Shown here: piece by piece, positions 1 to 8,934 of the stretch
How the letters are laid out: every line of letters starts with the position of its first letter
Numbering within the stretch: position 1 is the first letter of the stretch
DNA from: Lacticaseibacillus hulanensis
GTDB lineage: Bacteria > Bacillota > Bacilli > Lactobacillales > Lactobacillaceae
DNA: 64,000 nt
Assembly: GCF_004010095.1 (NCBI RefSeq)
Contig: NZ_RRYD01000014.1
Location: 1 to 64,000, forward strand
Direction: 5' to 3'
Program-made: the position numbers and the translations under genes
The notes under the pieces: generated by a model
Told to the model about the DNA's origin: nothing
Seen by the model: only the letters and a program-made list of their open reading frames with translations
The model's database searches: none

Positions 1-95
1 AACAGTGTTAGACTAGCCGCTCGAATGTGCTGTGTTTTTCCCTATGTAAAAGCCCCGGTGAAATTTTCTTTTTACCATGATGTAGCGACTGGGTA
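1..95. repeat. dispersed repeat, copy 1
   Basis: This stretch aligns almost without gaps to 13339-13433 on the same strand. Both begin AACAGTG, share GACTAGCC, then TGTAAAAGCC, CGGT, ATTTTCTTTT and end with TGTAGCGACTGGGT. It is cut by the window edge, so the true left boundary is unknown. No open reading frame is shared, so it is a non-coding dispersed repeat of unknown function. Confidence 0.75.
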
Positions 96-338
96 TGTGG
101 TTACGGATTATCTTAGTTGCAGTGCAAAACGTGCTGTGCGTTTACGTTTACTTGTTGCCAATATGTAAACAGTCTGATGAATTTTGTTAACTAAGCGTAG
201 GCATCAAAACATTCACGCAAACAAGTTTCCTAAAAATGTAAACATTTTCAAACAATTGCGGTAGAATCTAGTTAAACGTTTGCAGTGGCACCTGCCCACT
301 AAACGTAAATTGGCTTTACTTAGGAGGAACTTTTGCAC
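96..338 (+). promoter_or_regulatory. promoter region with cre-like sites upstream of the epimerase gene
   Basis: No gene is seen here. A possible sigma-A promoter is TAAACA (239-244) and TAGAAT (262-267), spacing 17. Two catabolite-responsive-element-like palindromes flank it: TGTAAACATTTTCA (237-250, one mismatch in the central CG) overlaps the -35, and GTTAAACGTTTGCA (271-284) sits at the start of transcription. Several further GTAAAC/GTTTAC motifs lie at about 137-170. CcpA repression is an inference from these motifs. Confidence 0.45.
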
Positions 339-1214
339 ATGATCACCATCGCTAATGACGAATTCACCGCGGACATCAACCCACTGGGCGCAGAACTAAC
401 TCACCTCACCCGAAAGGCGGATGGCCACCAATACATTTGGGACGACACTGAAGGCAAATTCTGGGGGCGTCACGCACCCATCCTCTTCCCGTCGATTGGT
501 CGCTCGAACAATGACCAGTACACGCTGAACGGTCAAACCTACAGCATGCGTCAGCACGGATTCGCCCGCGATTACGAATTCGATACCGTTGACCAACCAG
601 CCGCTAACACCGTCACGCTGACGCAGCACGCAACCGATGTAACCAAGGCACTGTACCCCTTCGGCTACGCACTGAGCGTCACTTACACACTCACAGCCAC
701 CGGATTGACCGTCAGCTATGAGGTAGCAAACGATGATGATCAGCCAATGCCATTTGCCCTTGGCTCCCACCCTGGCTTTGCACTAGACCAGGAACTTGCA
801 AACTACACAGTTACCTTGAATGGCGCCAAGACGCCGCTCACCAAATTCGGAATTGGTCCCGTACCTTTCCGCAACGGTGCGGTTGAACCCTTCACTGAAG
901 CGAGCGGCAACACCATCGCCCTCAGTCACGAGCTGCTCGACGACGGTCTAATTATCATCAACGCGCCCGAAGCTGAAAGTGCCACCTTGGCGGCCAACGA
1001 TGGCAGCTACAGTGTGACCATCAGCCTGGCTGACTTCCCCTACCTCACCTTGTGGAGCCCTGAACACAAGAACGCTCCATTTGTCTGTGTTGAGCCATTC
1101 CACGGTCTGCCTGATCAGGCTGGACAGCCGACCGATTGGTTCAAGAAGCTTGGCAACACAACGGTCGAACCCGGTAAGAGTGCTAAGTTCGGTTACAGCT
1201 TGACCATTAAGTAA
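339..1214 (+). CDS. aldose 1-epimerase family protein (galactose mutarotase-like)
   Basis: A 291-residue protein with the beta-sandwich sugar-epimerase pattern: an early RHAPILFPSIGR segment (about 47-58), a conserved QHGFAR motif (about 72-77), GSHPGF (about 142-147) near the putative catalytic histidine, and a late WSPEHKNAPFVCVEP segment. These match the LacX/YihR-like branch, which interconverts alpha and beta hexose anomers or acts on sugar phosphates; the substrate cannot be read. AGGAGG at 322-327 could serve ATG 339 (11 nt) or TTG 333 (5 nt, two extra residues); ATG 339 gives the family-like start MITI. It is a single-gene unit with cre-like sites upstream and a strong terminator downstream. 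Confidence 0.85.
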   Translation: MITIANDEFTADINPLGAELTHLTRKADGHQYIWDDTEGKFWGRHAPILFPSIGRSNNDQYTLNGQTYSMRQHGFARDYEFDTVDQPAANTVTLTQHATDVTKALYPFGYALSVTYTLTATGLTVSYEVANDDDQPMPFALGSHPGFALDQELANYTVTLNGAKTPLTKFGIGPVPFRNGAVEPFTEASGNTIALSHELLDDGLIIINAPEAESATLAANDGSYSVTISLADFPYLTLWSPEHKNAPFVCVEPFHGLPDQAGQPTDWFKKLGNTTVEPGKSAKFGYSLTIK

Positions 1215-1216
1215 AC

Positions 1217-1262
1217 AAAATCCCGCAAGCAAAATACTAGCGCTTGCGGGATTTTATTTTTA
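1217..1262 (+). terminator. rho-independent terminator
   Basis: Perfect 12-bp stem AATCCCGCAAGC/GCTTGCGGGATT followed by a T-rich tail, immediately after the epimerase stop codon. Confidence 0.9.
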
Positions 1263-1399
1263 AGCGATATTAAGCGGTGGCGGTAACCGCGCCCCACCAA
1301 GTTATGGATGCGGGCACAACTGCCACGCATAATTGGTGGTGTGAATCGTACCCACTTAGTAGAATGGACTTGTTTCTAATGTAAAGGGAGGCTGAAACG

Positions 1400-1843
1400 A
1401 TGAAAATTGGGCAAAATTTAGCAGCAGCACGGCGCAAGGTGGGACTGTCGCAAGAGTCGGTCGCGGCGGATTTGGGGGTGAGTCGGCAGACAATTTCTAA
1501 GTGGGAGACCGACGAAACCTTACCGGATATTTACCAGTCGAAGAAGTTAGCCAGTCTGTATCAGCTCACCTTGGATAAACTAGTCAGCTTCGACGAAGAC
1601 ATCGACAGAATCGAACACGCCATCATGCACACACCCAAGTCGGTGGAACAAAAGGTTGACTGGACCGCAATGTGGGCGCAAAAATACCCCGTACTGGCGA
1701 GTTATCCGCAGACGGTTGCCATTGATAAATATGCCGGTGAACTGCGGCGGCAAATTGCTGAATTGCAGCGCAACTACGGATACAGCCGTCAAGATGCGTT
1801 TCTGGTGCTCAAGGATATTCTGGCCAAACAATTGAAGGCGTAA
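1400..1843 (+). CDS. XRE-family transcriptional regulator
   Basis: A 147-residue protein with an N-terminal HTH_3 domain (about 6-60): SQESVAADLGVSRQTISKWE is the helix-turn-helix and recognition helix, followed by the family's LPDIYQSKKLASLYQLTLDKL. The C-terminal 85 residues are an uncharacterised helical extension and probably serve sensing or dimerisation. The start has a good site (GGGAGG, 1386-1391). It stands alone between a terminator and a bidirectional terminator, so its target is unknown; autoregulation is usual for the family but not visible here. Confidence 0.85.
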   Translation: MKIGQNLAAARRKVGLSQESVAADLGVSRQTISKWETDETLPDIYQSKKLASLYQLTLDKLVSFDEDIDRIEHAIMHTPKSVEQKVDWTAMWAQKYPVLASYPQTVAIDKYAGELRRQIAELQRNYGYSRQDAFLVLKDILAKQLKA

Positions 1844-1989
1844 GTCTCACATCAAATGAAACTTGTTTTACTAGGCAAGCCCATCGTTGCCAAACAACAA
1901 TGGCCGGCTTTAGGGCCACCGCTGAGCATTAACGCAGACGAAAGTAGCATCGACCAGTGTGTGCAAAAATTATAGAAACCAATAACAAA

Positions 1990-2048
1990 ATAGCCTCACC
2001 CAACGCCAACATTCAGCAGTGAATGCGGCATTAGGTGAGGCTGTTTTT
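1990..2048. terminator. bidirectional terminator between convergent genes
   Basis: Stem AGCCTCACC (1992-2000) / GGTGAGGCT (2034-2042), with an inner CATTC/GAATG stem. There is a T run on the plus side and a matching A run on the other side, so it can serve the XRE gene and the convergent GNAT gene. Confidence 0.8.
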
Positions 2049-2445
2049 AAGGCTGTGGTTGTTTGATGTAGCCACGGGGAACCTTGGTGAATCCCAATTT
2101 AGCGTAATAGTCCGCGGCGTACTCAGAGGCAAGAAGTACCTGGTGCAGGTGCTGACCGATACCGGCATCAACCATTGCCATCAGCTCCCGGCCAATGCCT
2201 TGGTGCCAGTATGCTTTATCAACACCCAAATCGGCCACGTACAGGACATCGGCGTAATCGGTCAAGCCCCGCACGTAGCCAACAACCTCGTCCCCATCCC
2301 AAGCAGTGTAAAAGAAGTCCGAATTGTCACGTTCGTTCAAAAGCTTATCATCGTCCGTCACATCGCGATTCAACGTTGTTAGCTTAATCAAATCACGAAA
2401 TGTCGGAATCGTCAGCAGCTCCTCTTTTTCATACTTAATTGTCAT
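2047..2445 (-). CDS. GNAT-family N-acetyltransferase
   Basis: A 132-residue protein matching the acetyl-CoA-dependent GNAT fold. Strand 4 is VLYVADLGVDKAYW, followed by motif A HQGIGREL (about 83-90), the pyrophosphate-binding loop, and the C-terminal ADYYAKLGF segment typical of the family (motif B). Start supported by GGAGG just upstream. The acceptor substrate cannot be inferred. It is monocistronic, with its own terminator. Confidence 0.85.
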   Translation of the reverse strand: MTIKYEKEELLTIPTFRDLIKLTTLNRDVTDDDKLLNERDNSDFFYTAWDGDEVVGYVRGLTDYADVLYVADLGVDKAYWHQGIGRELMAMVDAGIGQHLHQVLLASEYAADYYAKLGFTKVPRGYIKQPQP

Positions 2446-2643
2446 GTGTCGGGGCCTCCTTTGATAACCTTAGTTTAACGCATCCCTTCCGCTCAAATAT
2501 AAAAAAATGTGTGTAATTGTCATTTAGTTAATAATTTTTCTGCACCATTGCTGACCTATTAGCAGGATTTTATTATTCATGGTAATGATATCTACATTAA
2601 TTTTTCTCTTGAAACTGTTTCAGGTGTTCACCAGCAGCAAAAG

Positions 2644-3324
2644 TCAAGCGCGATTCTGTTTGCGGTCGCGGCGGATCAACCAGATGAGACCCGCCAAGGC
2701 GATGATGATCAGCGCGGCCACCGTCAAACGCCCAGGCCGGAACCGGAGCACCGCGTCGCCGCCGAACGCGTAGGCAAACGCGGTCGGCAGACTACCCGCG
2801 AGGATGAGCCCGACCATTTGCTGCCGCGGAATGCGCAGTTCGGCCGCCGCCACGTGCACCAGCGGGTTGGGGATGAACGGCACCGCGTACGCGAGGACCA
2901 GGCCCAGCCGCGGGTGCTGCATCTTGAGCAAGTCGTCCAGCATTCGCGATTGCTTGGGTGACCTGGTTGAACGCCGCCGGTCGGCCACGCGGTCCACGAG
3001 CTGGGAGCCCGCCATGTTGCCCACGGTGAAACCCACGACGTTGACGGCGAAACCGAGCGGCGCACCCAGGCAGATACCACTGATGACGGCGATGACCGAC
3101 ACCGGGGCACCCGGAATCAGGCTGAGTGCCATCAGCAGGAGCACAAGCGGCACCGCCGCGACGAGTCCCTGCGCCCGCATCCCGCGCACAAAAGCTGCCC
3201 GGTCAAACTCCGGCCACCGCAATAGCCGTAGTGCCGGCACGTACTGCCAAATTAAAATTAATAGTAGCAGTGCCCCGAGCACACCACTAATCAGGGTAAT
3301 GGTTTGTCTTTTTGTCAGATGCAT
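2644..3324 (-). CDS. TVP38/TMEM64 (DedA-like) membrane protein
   Basis: A 226-residue integral membrane protein. An N-terminal hydrophobic helix (about 6-25) is followed by a re-entrant region with the conserved LIPGAPVSVIAVISGICLG pattern, a GNMAGS segment, the FIPNPLVHVAAA signature and a last helix ending in a basic tail. The family (SNARE-associated/VTT domain) is implicated in membrane homeostasis or lipid scrambling; the exact role here is unknown. GAGAGG 7 nt upstream supports ATG at 3324 over TTG at 3339. It lies 15 nt downstream of the preceding minus-strand gene and is probably co-transcribed with it. Confidence 0.8.
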   Translation of the reverse strand: MHLTKRQTITLISGVLGALLLLILIWQYVPALRLLRWPEFDRAAFVRGMRAQGLVAAVPLVLLLMALSLIPGAPVSVIAVISGICLGAPLGFAVNVVGFTVGNMAGSQLVDRVADRRRSTRSPKQSRMLDDLLKMQHPRLGLVLAYAVPFIPNPLVHVAAAELRIPRQQMVGLILAGSLPTAFAYAFGGDAVLRFRPGRLTVAALIIIALAGLIWLIRRDRKQNRA

Positions 3325-3339
3325 GGCGCGTCCTCTCAA

Positions 3340-3897
3340 TTATTCCCGCGTCAGTTGCTGCCGCCAAGCCACCAGGTAATCCTTGATTCCGGCAAAGTCC
3401 GCATCCGCGATGGCCGCATCGACCAGCGCCAGCGCCGCCCGCGCGTCGTCCGTGCTCGGCAACGGCGCCAGCTCAGCGGCGATGCTGTCAAACCACGAGC
3501 TAACCAGGCCGCGCTGAATCACCTTGTGCGTGCGCTCTTCCAGCCACGGAAACAGCTGCACCGCACCCAAAATCAGTTTGAACCCGGCCGCGTATTCGCC
3601 GGCCTTGGCCACCTGCAAGTCTTGGGACACGAGCTCCGTGAATTCATCCAGCAGGTCATAGGCCTCCGCCGCACCCGCGTGCCGCTTGGCCAAATCGGCG
3701 CGCGTCTTAGCGATGATTTCGTCCTGGTGCTTGTGCGCCTCATCCCCGTAGCGCGCGGCCGGCTCCAGTCCCAGGACATCGGCCACGGCTTCGGGTGCCG
3801 CGCTTGCGATTGCCCCGATGGTCTGCACGAGCTGCGGCCGGCTCATCCGCGCGGTGATGTCTTCCAGCTGCGCAATCTGATAATCATTTAACGCCAC
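3340..3897 (-). CDS. protein of unknown function, helical
   Basis: I do not recognise this protein. It is alanine-rich, acidic and predicted all-helical, with no membrane segment or signal peptide. The best start is a GTG at 3897 (185 residues), because GGAGG lies 8 nt upstream; a longer frame to 3966 lacks a ribosome binding site. Only 15 nt separate its stop from the start of the TVP38-like gene, so the two form a likely operon. The function may relate to that membrane protein, but this is inference from position only. Confidence 0.6.
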   Translation of the reverse strand: MALNDYQIAQLEDITARMSRPQLVQTIGAIASAAPEAVADVLGLEPAARYGDEAHKHQDEIIAKTRADLAKRHAGAAEAYDLLDEFTELVSQDLQVAKAGEYAAGFKLILGAVQLFPWLEERTHKVIQRGLVSSWFDSIAAELAPLPSTDDARAALALVDAAIADADFAGIKDYLVAWRQQLTRE

Positions 3898-3953
3898 AAT
3901 AACCGCCTCCGTTTTCTTCACTAACACCTTCATTTTAACATCTAACCGCGTAC

Positions 3954-3995
3954 ACAAACACCGCACCCCCTGCGATTAGGAGTGCGGTGTTTCAC
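3954..3995 (-). terminator. terminator-like hairpin after pepI
   Basis: Perfect 11-bp stem AAACACCGCAC/GTGCGGTGTTT (3956-3966 / 3982-3992) between the end of pepI and the next minus-strand gene. The downstream U-tract is weak (TTTGTGT), so termination may be partial. Confidence 0.6.
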
Positions 3996-4018
3996 GATAA
4001 ATTTGATTCTATCTAATG

Positions 4019-4897
4019 TTAGTCGTTGGCGTTCAGCCACTTGTCGAGCACGCTGATGAATTCGTCGTGCTGGTCCAGCAGTGCCAGGTGGCGGCTGTTG
4101 GCAAACAAGTGCCACTTGGCGCCCGGGATGTGGTCGTAAACGGATTTGGCAATCAGTGGCGTGCACAGGTCGTCGGTTCCGTTAGTTACGAGCACGGGCA
4201 CGTGAATCTTGTGCAGGTCGTCTGTGACGTCATAGTCGCTGATGGTCCCGTTTTCGGTGAACTCGTTGGGGCCCTCGGCAATCAGGCTCGCGCGCTTGCC
4301 GTTGGTCGGCCGGCGCAGTGGCTCCGGGGAGTCCGGCGTTGGGTCATCCCAGCAGTAACGCTCCATGTACCGGTCGTTGGCGGCCAGGTACTTGGGGCCG
4401 GTGAAGTCGCCGGTGCGTTCGGCCTCGGCGATGGCGGTGCGGTCCTCATAGCTGAGGTAGGAAATCAGCCGGTGCTGTTCCTGCGTCCACAACTTGATTG
4501 AGGCGGGCGAGCCATCAATCATCACCGACTTCACGCCGGTCTGGTCGTACTGGGTCAGGTACAGCATTTCAAGCATGCCACCCCACGACTGCCCGAGCAT
4601 GTGAATCTCGTCGAGGTGCAGATACTTGCGCAGGGCAATTAACTCTTCGGCCCAAGTTTCCTTGACGTAAACAGATTCGTCCTCGGGCAGCGAGGACTTG
4701 CCACAACCCACCTGGTCGTACATGATGAGCTGCCGGCCGGTCTCGGCGTAATCGTCCATCAGTTCAAAGTAGTTATGTGAGGAACCGGGGCCCCCGTGAA
4801 TTAGCAACAGTGGTGCCTTGCCCGGCGTCTTTTCTCCGACAATCCGGTAATAGGTCTTGTAACCGCGAAACGGCATGTAGCCTTCTTCAATCTTCAT
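4019..4897 (-). CDS. pepI: proline iminopeptidase (alpha/beta hydrolase, peptidase S33)
   Basis: A 292-residue cytoplasmic serine peptidase that releases N-terminal proline from peptides. The oxyanion-hole motif HGGPG is at 34-38 and the nucleophile elbow GQSWGG places the catalytic serine at 104. A late NGTDDLCTP supplies the acid and SRHLALLD the histidine. Length matches lactobacillar PepI (about 294). AAAGGATGG upstream supports ATG 4897; the frame extends to 4939 without a better site. It belongs to the proteolytic amino-acid supply of lactic acid bacteria. It is apparently monocistronic. Confidence 0.9.
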   Translation of the reverse strand: MKIEEGYMPFRGYKTYYRIVGEKTPGKAPLLLIHGGPGSSHNYFELMDDYAETGRQLIMYDQVGCGKSSLPEDESVYVKETWAEELIALRKYLHLDEIHMLGQSWGGMLEMLYLTQYDQTGVKSVMIDGSPASIKLWTQEQHRLISYLSYEDRTAIAEAERTGDFTGPKYLAANDRYMERYCWDDPTPDSPEPLRRPTNGKRASLIAEGPNEFTENGTISDYDVTDDLHKIHVPVLVTNGTDDLCTPLIAKSVYDHIPGAKWHLFANSRHLALLDQHDEFISVLDKWLNAND

Positions 4898-4985
4898 AGC
4901 TTGGCCATCCTTTATGTATGATATACGCCGATTGTACACCTTTTCGCAAAAAGGCGGGGACGCCGACTGACGACACCCCCGGTAA

Positions 4986-5027
4986 AAAAGAATTGGCTGC
5001 TATGAAAACTCAGCCACACCTGCGCTA
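4986..5027 (-). terminator. probable terminator of the triple-repeat gene
   Basis: On the minus strand a short TGGCTG/CAGCCA stem is followed by AATTCTTTTTT, just after the stop codon of the gene that ends at 5036. Confidence 0.5.
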
Positions 5028-5035
5028 CACACAAC

Positions 5036-6481
5036 TTAAACCCGCTTGTTTTTCAACATTTTGCGCGCCTGCTTTAACGAAATCACCTTGCCAGAAACCT
5101 TGGTTGGTGCTTTCTGACTTGGGATTTTTTCACCCAGCACTGCTGCCTTTAACTTGGCTGCTCTTTGCCGGTCAATAATGCCCTTATCGCCGAGCATCTC
5201 CACCATCGCTGCTAAGATGGCTGCTTGCCTTTGTCCACGGTTGTTTTGCTTCGAGTAATTGCGCAACCAATCACCAAATTCACGCCAAGACTCCGGTTGC
5301 CACGAATCTGGTGTCTCCAGATGTTGCGCGTACATCACGTCCATGGTTTCACAAATTATCGCAATTGCCGTCTTTTCATCATAACCACTTGCTACCACAA
5401 CGTCTTGAGCAAGCATCCACACGCACAGACCAAAACTAACAGCTTGCTGGTGAACCGTAATTGCCGTTTTTCGGCTCCACTTTTGGGCACCCCTGTACGG
5501 CAAATGGCCCTGGAGTAAATAATGCTGGCCGGGGTCTTGATCATAATCACGAAAATGCGTGGCAAATTTCTCCGGGTTATTCAGTATTTCCCGCAAATCA
5601 TCGTCGGTCAGTTCATCCTCGTCACCACTTGCAGGCACACCCGTCTCCTGATTTAACGCATCACTAGCCGCATCAATCATTTCGGGCTCAATTGCCCGTA
5701 GATAACGCTGGTAATTAGCCGCACGCTGACTGTTTAAACAGCCACGTTGCGCAACGTAGCCAATGAAATCAACTAACCCGGGAACTATTAGTGGATATTC
5801 GTCATTATCAAAATCAACATTTTTAACTAAATAGTTACACATAACGCCACGCAAGGCCGTTTTTGTCCAAGTCTTTGGCGTCTTGCGGTACAAATCGTAG
5901 ACCTTTTCCGTGATTGTCAGCACCGCTGTCGACAGTACGTCCTTACTAAGCCGTTTATCCCGCTTAGTCCACCTACTGCTCTTGAAATACGAATCAAGCC
6001 AGGCGCCGACGTACCGCTGATTGTCAGCCGTGATATTATCACGCCATTCAGGCAGGTTTGGGTCCATATTCACCGCATCAGTGCGCAGCTTTATTTTCGG
6101 CTGCTCCACACCGCCTAAGCCACTCTCATTCTCGAACTGATCGAGTAAATCCTCCATATCTGCACTACTTAGCGAAATTTTGTGCTTGCGCGCCAGAAAA
6201 CGGAAGAATGCACGCAAAACATCGTACATCGCAATCAGCAAGCTCTGTGCTTCAGGGTCGCCATCTGCATCAGCCTGCTCCACCAGTGAGCCTAAATAAT
6301 CATAAATATCTTGTCCCTGCCAGCCAGCCATTTGTCGACCAAACATTGCGGCCATCATCTCATCGACTGATAGCACCACCTTATTGACCAAGGCCTCAGG
6401 ATAATGGTCAAGCAGTGCGGCGTACTCATCGGTTTGCTTAAAATCACTGAATAACTTCAGCATCTTTGCTTGGTTGTTCAT
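5036..6481 (-). CDS. unknown protein with three diverged internal repeats
   Basis: A 481-residue cytoplasmic protein I cannot assign. Reading it by eye shows the same about 70-residue helical module three times: about 31-102, 184-248 and 372-436. The shared pattern is a hydrophobic helix, then a turn ending in W (TPKTW in copy 2, TPDSW in copy 3, AGW in copy 1), a short helix with a Y/W, a loop of charged residues, and a hydrophobic helix ending LARKHKIS, VAQRGCLN or LGDKGIID. The C-terminus is strongly basic. The module resembles the accessory helical region seen next to SEC-C or pRiA4b ORF-3 type proteins, but that is a weak impression. Start supported by GGAGGG. Confidence 0.7.
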   Translation of the reverse strand: MNNQAKMLKLFSDFKQTDEYAALLDHYPEALVNKVVLSVDEMMAAMFGRQMAGWQGQDIYDYLGSLVEQADADGDPEAQSLLIAMYDVLRAFFRFLARKHKISLSSADMEDLLDQFENESGLGGVEQPKIKLRTDAVNMDPNLPEWRDNITADNQRYVGAWLDSYFKSSRWTKRDKRLSKDVLSTAVLTITEKVYDLYRKTPKTWTKTALRGVMCNYLVKNVDFDNDEYPLIVPGLVDFIGYVAQRGCLNSQRAANYQRYLRAIEPEMIDAASDALNQETGVPASGDEDELTDDDLREILNNPEKFATHFRDYDQDPGQHYLLQGHLPYRGAQKWSRKTAITVHQQAVSFGLCVWMLAQDVVVASGYDEKTAIAIICETMDVMYAQHLETPDSWQPESWREFGDWLRNYSKQNNRGQRQAAILAAMVEMLGDKGIIDRQRAAKLKAAVLGEKIPSQKAPTKVSGKVISLKQARKMLKNKRV

Positions 6482-6495
6482 CGGTATTCCCTCCG

Positions 6496-8445
6496 CTACT
6501 GTTTCCGATATTCTACGTGCGCCATCTGCGGCACGTCAGCCCAGTTCACTGGGTAACCAGCGCCATGCGCGCAGAATACTGAATCCGGCGTGTTCTCTAG
6601 GTCGGCCACTGGGTTGTAATCCGCCGCGGCAATTACTTTATCCGCATTGTGGCACGGCCGGTAGCCGCTCACGACACATTCCAACTGTCCCTGACCGTGG
6701 GTGTATGCCCGTACATCTTGCGCGTAGCTTTGCATCTCGGACACGGGGGCGCTGCCCGTAATCGTCGTTTGCACCACCCCGGAAACCGCCTCGGTCACAT
6801 CAAAGGTCCCGCTCATCTTCTGGATGTCGGTCATGGCGCGTCCCACTTGGCCGGTGGGAACATCGAGCCGAAAATCATACCAGGGTTCTTGCAGCTGACA
6901 TTCACCTTGTTGGCGCAGTTCCATGAGCCCTTGGCGAACTGCGCGCCAAGTCGCTTCCCGAAAGTCACCGCCCACTGAATGCTTAATGCTGGCTCGACCG
7001 CCAATCAGCGTGATGTGCACATCCGTCAGCGGTGCACCGATAAGCACACCAAGGTGCTCCTTGGCCCCTAAATTTGCGAGCACTTGGTGCTGCCAATTGC
7101 GGCCAAGTATATCAAGCGGCAGATCAGCATCGAAAACCAATCCGCTACCTGCCGGGCCCGGCTGCAGCAGCAAATGCACTTCCGCGTAGTGCCGCAATGG
7201 CTCAAAATGGCCGACTCCTTCAACTGTGCCTGTAATTGTTTCACGATACAAAATACTACCAGCATCAAATTCAACCGTGAGTCCAAACCGTTCCGCCAGC
7301 AGTTGCTGCAGAACCTCCAGCTGCATCGTACCCATCACCTGCACGCGCAATTCCTGCAGGTGCTCCGACCAGGTTACGTGCAGCTGCGGATCCTCATCCT
7401 CCAGAACGCGCAGTGCAGCCAAGCAGGCGTGAACGTCCTCGCCCTGAAGGTCAACGGCATACGTCAGCACGGGTGAAAGACTCGGAGCAATCCCCTTTGC
7501 CAGATTGCCAAGACCCTGCCCCGGCTTGGTGGCGGTCAGGCCGGTGATGGCACAGACCCCGCCGGTGGGGACTTCGGCTGCAACGGAAAATTTGGCGCCG
7601 TTATAAACTCGCAGCTGATTTGCCTTTTCGCTGCCCGCGAGCACGGCCTTGGTTCTTAGCACGCCGCTAGTCACCCGCACCCACGTGAGGCGTTCGTCCT
7701 TGTCATCGCGGGAGATTTTGAACACCCGCGCGCCAAACTCGCTCGTCTGGGAGTGATACGGCAACGTCCACTGGGCAAGACCCGCAAGCAACCCATCAAT
7801 CCCGTCGAGCTTCAGGGCCGAGCCAAAGAACACGGGAAACACCCGCCGACCGGCAACCATGCGCTGCACCGTTGCGACCGGCAGCGCGCCTTCTTCCATA
7901 TATGTGTTCAGGCTGTCATCGTCCTGCAGGGCAATTTCCTCCTGCGCCGCATCGGGCAAGCTGCCGTCAGTGGCCGGGGAAAAATCAATGCACCCAGTGC
8001 TCAATTCGTCTTGCAGGTTTGCCAGCACATCCGCCTTGCTAGTGCCGGGTGCATCCATCTTGTTGACGAAAATCACCGCGGGCACCTGATACCGGTCAAG
8101 CAAGTGCCAGAGTGTACGCGTGTACCCCGACACGCCGTCCGTGGCCGCCACCACGAGGATTGCGTAATCGAGCACGCTCAGCACCTGCTCCGTCTGGCTC
8201 GCAAAGTCGACGTGCCCGGGTGTATCGAGCAGCGTGAGGGCCAGATCATTGAACTGCAGCTGGGCCGCATGGGAAAAGATGGTAATCCCGCGGCGCTTTT
8301 CCAGTGCATCCGAGTCCAAGAACGCATCCCCGTTATCCACGCGCCCGAGTTTGCGCACCGCCCCCGTCTTGTAGAGCATGGCTTCTGATAATGTCGTTTT
8401 CCCCGCGTCTACGTGGGCAATGATGCCGGCGGTAATGTGCTTCAT
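6496..8445 (-). CDS. TetM/TetO-like ribosomal protection GTPase (EF-G paralogue)
   Basis: A 649-residue translation-factor GTPase. G1 AHVDAGKT is at 10-17, DTPGH (G3) and NKMD (G4) follow, then EF-G-like domains II-V, including the QMLE-like TMQLEVLQQLL of domain III and a C-terminal domain V. Length is close to Tet(M) (639) and below EF-G. Such proteins displace tetracycline from the ribosome, but chromosomal homologues in lactobacilli are often uncharacterised. No transposon, conjugative gene or attenuator leader is next to it, so it looks resident. GGGAGA supports ATG 8445 rather than the extension to 8544. Confidence 0.8.
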   Translation of the reverse strand: MKHITAGIIAHVDAGKTTLSEAMLYKTGAVRKLGRVDNGDAFLDSDALEKRRGITIFSHAAQLQFNDLALTLLDTPGHVDFASQTEQVLSVLDYAILVVAATDGVSGYTRTLWHLLDRYQVPAVIFVNKMDAPGTSKADVLANLQDELSTGCIDFSPATDGSLPDAAQEEIALQDDDSLNTYMEEGALPVATVQRMVAGRRVFPVFFGSALKLDGIDGLLAGLAQWTLPYHSQTSEFGARVFKISRDDKDERLTWVRVTSGVLRTKAVLAGSEKANQLRVYNGAKFSVAAEVPTGGVCAITGLTATKPGQGLGNLAKGIAPSLSPVLTYAVDLQGEDVHACLAALRVLEDEDPQLHVTWSEHLQELRVQVMGTMQLEVLQQLLAERFGLTVEFDAGSILYRETITGTVEGVGHFEPLRHYAEVHLLLQPGPAGSGLVFDADLPLDILGRNWQHQVLANLGAKEHLGVLIGAPLTDVHITLIGGRASIKHSVGGDFREATWRAVRQGLMELRQQGECQLQEPWYDFRLDVPTGQVGRAMTDIQKMSGTFDVTEAVSGVVQTTITGSAPVSEMQSYAQDVRAYTHGQGQLECVVSGYRPCHNADKVIAAADYNPVADLENTPDSVFCAHGAGYPVNWADVPQMAHVEYRKQ

Positions 8446-8544
8446 GGCGTATCTCCCGTTTCTATTGTCTAGCTTAATCATACGCCACTGAACGAATCTG
8501 GACACCGGCAAAATCGGCCGGCTGCCGCACCAGTTTTTGGCCAA

Positions 8545-8586
8545 CTAAAAAGGTTACGATTGACTATCCTGTCAACCGTAACCCTA
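8545..8586 (-). terminator. terminator of the immunity-protein operon
   Basis: Minus-strand stem GGTTACGGTTGAC/GTCAATCGTAACC followed by TTTTT, directly after the 8601 gene. Confidence 0.85.
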
Positions 8587-8600
8587 CTCGCAATTGGGCG

Positions 8601-8873
8601 CTAAAATATTGGATTAATTTTGGATCCAGAAATTCCCGTTTGAATCTGCGCCATCTCGTTGTACATCTGCCCAACCTTAGGCGACAATTCCCGCCGCAGT
8701 GCCAGCGGGTTGAGTCCACTGTGCAGTGTCAGCAGCACCCGATCGTCGTTCACGTCTTTGTCCAGTTCCTGCTTCACTTCACGCAGCACCTTTTTCTCCG
8801 TGTCCGTAGTTTCCGGATCAACAATGAGCTCGACAAGCTGATTGCGAAATTCGTTGCGGTCTAACCTCTTCAT
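8601..8873 (-). CDS. EntA-type bacteriocin immunity protein
   Basis: A 90-residue, highly charged helical protein with the pattern of the enterocin A immunity family (PF08951): an N-terminal helix, a KKVLREVKQELDK helix, a VLLTLHSGLNPLALRREL helix, then SPKVGQMYNEM. These small cytosolic four-helix proteins protect against class IIa bacteriocins that target the mannose PTS. No bacteriocin precursor with a double-glycine leader is visible nearby, so it is an orphan. It closes an apparent operon (8601-11339) and has GGAGG 8 nt from its ATG. Confidence 0.75.
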   Translation of the reverse strand: MKRLDRNEFRNQLVELIVDPETTDTEKKVLREVKQELDKDVNDDRVLLTLHSGLNPLALRRELSPKVGQMYNEMAQIQTGISGSKINPIF

Positions 8874-8934
8874 TTATCTCGCCTCCACGACGTATCATAC
8901 ATCAAGTCTCGGCAGCCGGGCAAAAGGGCCCCGC

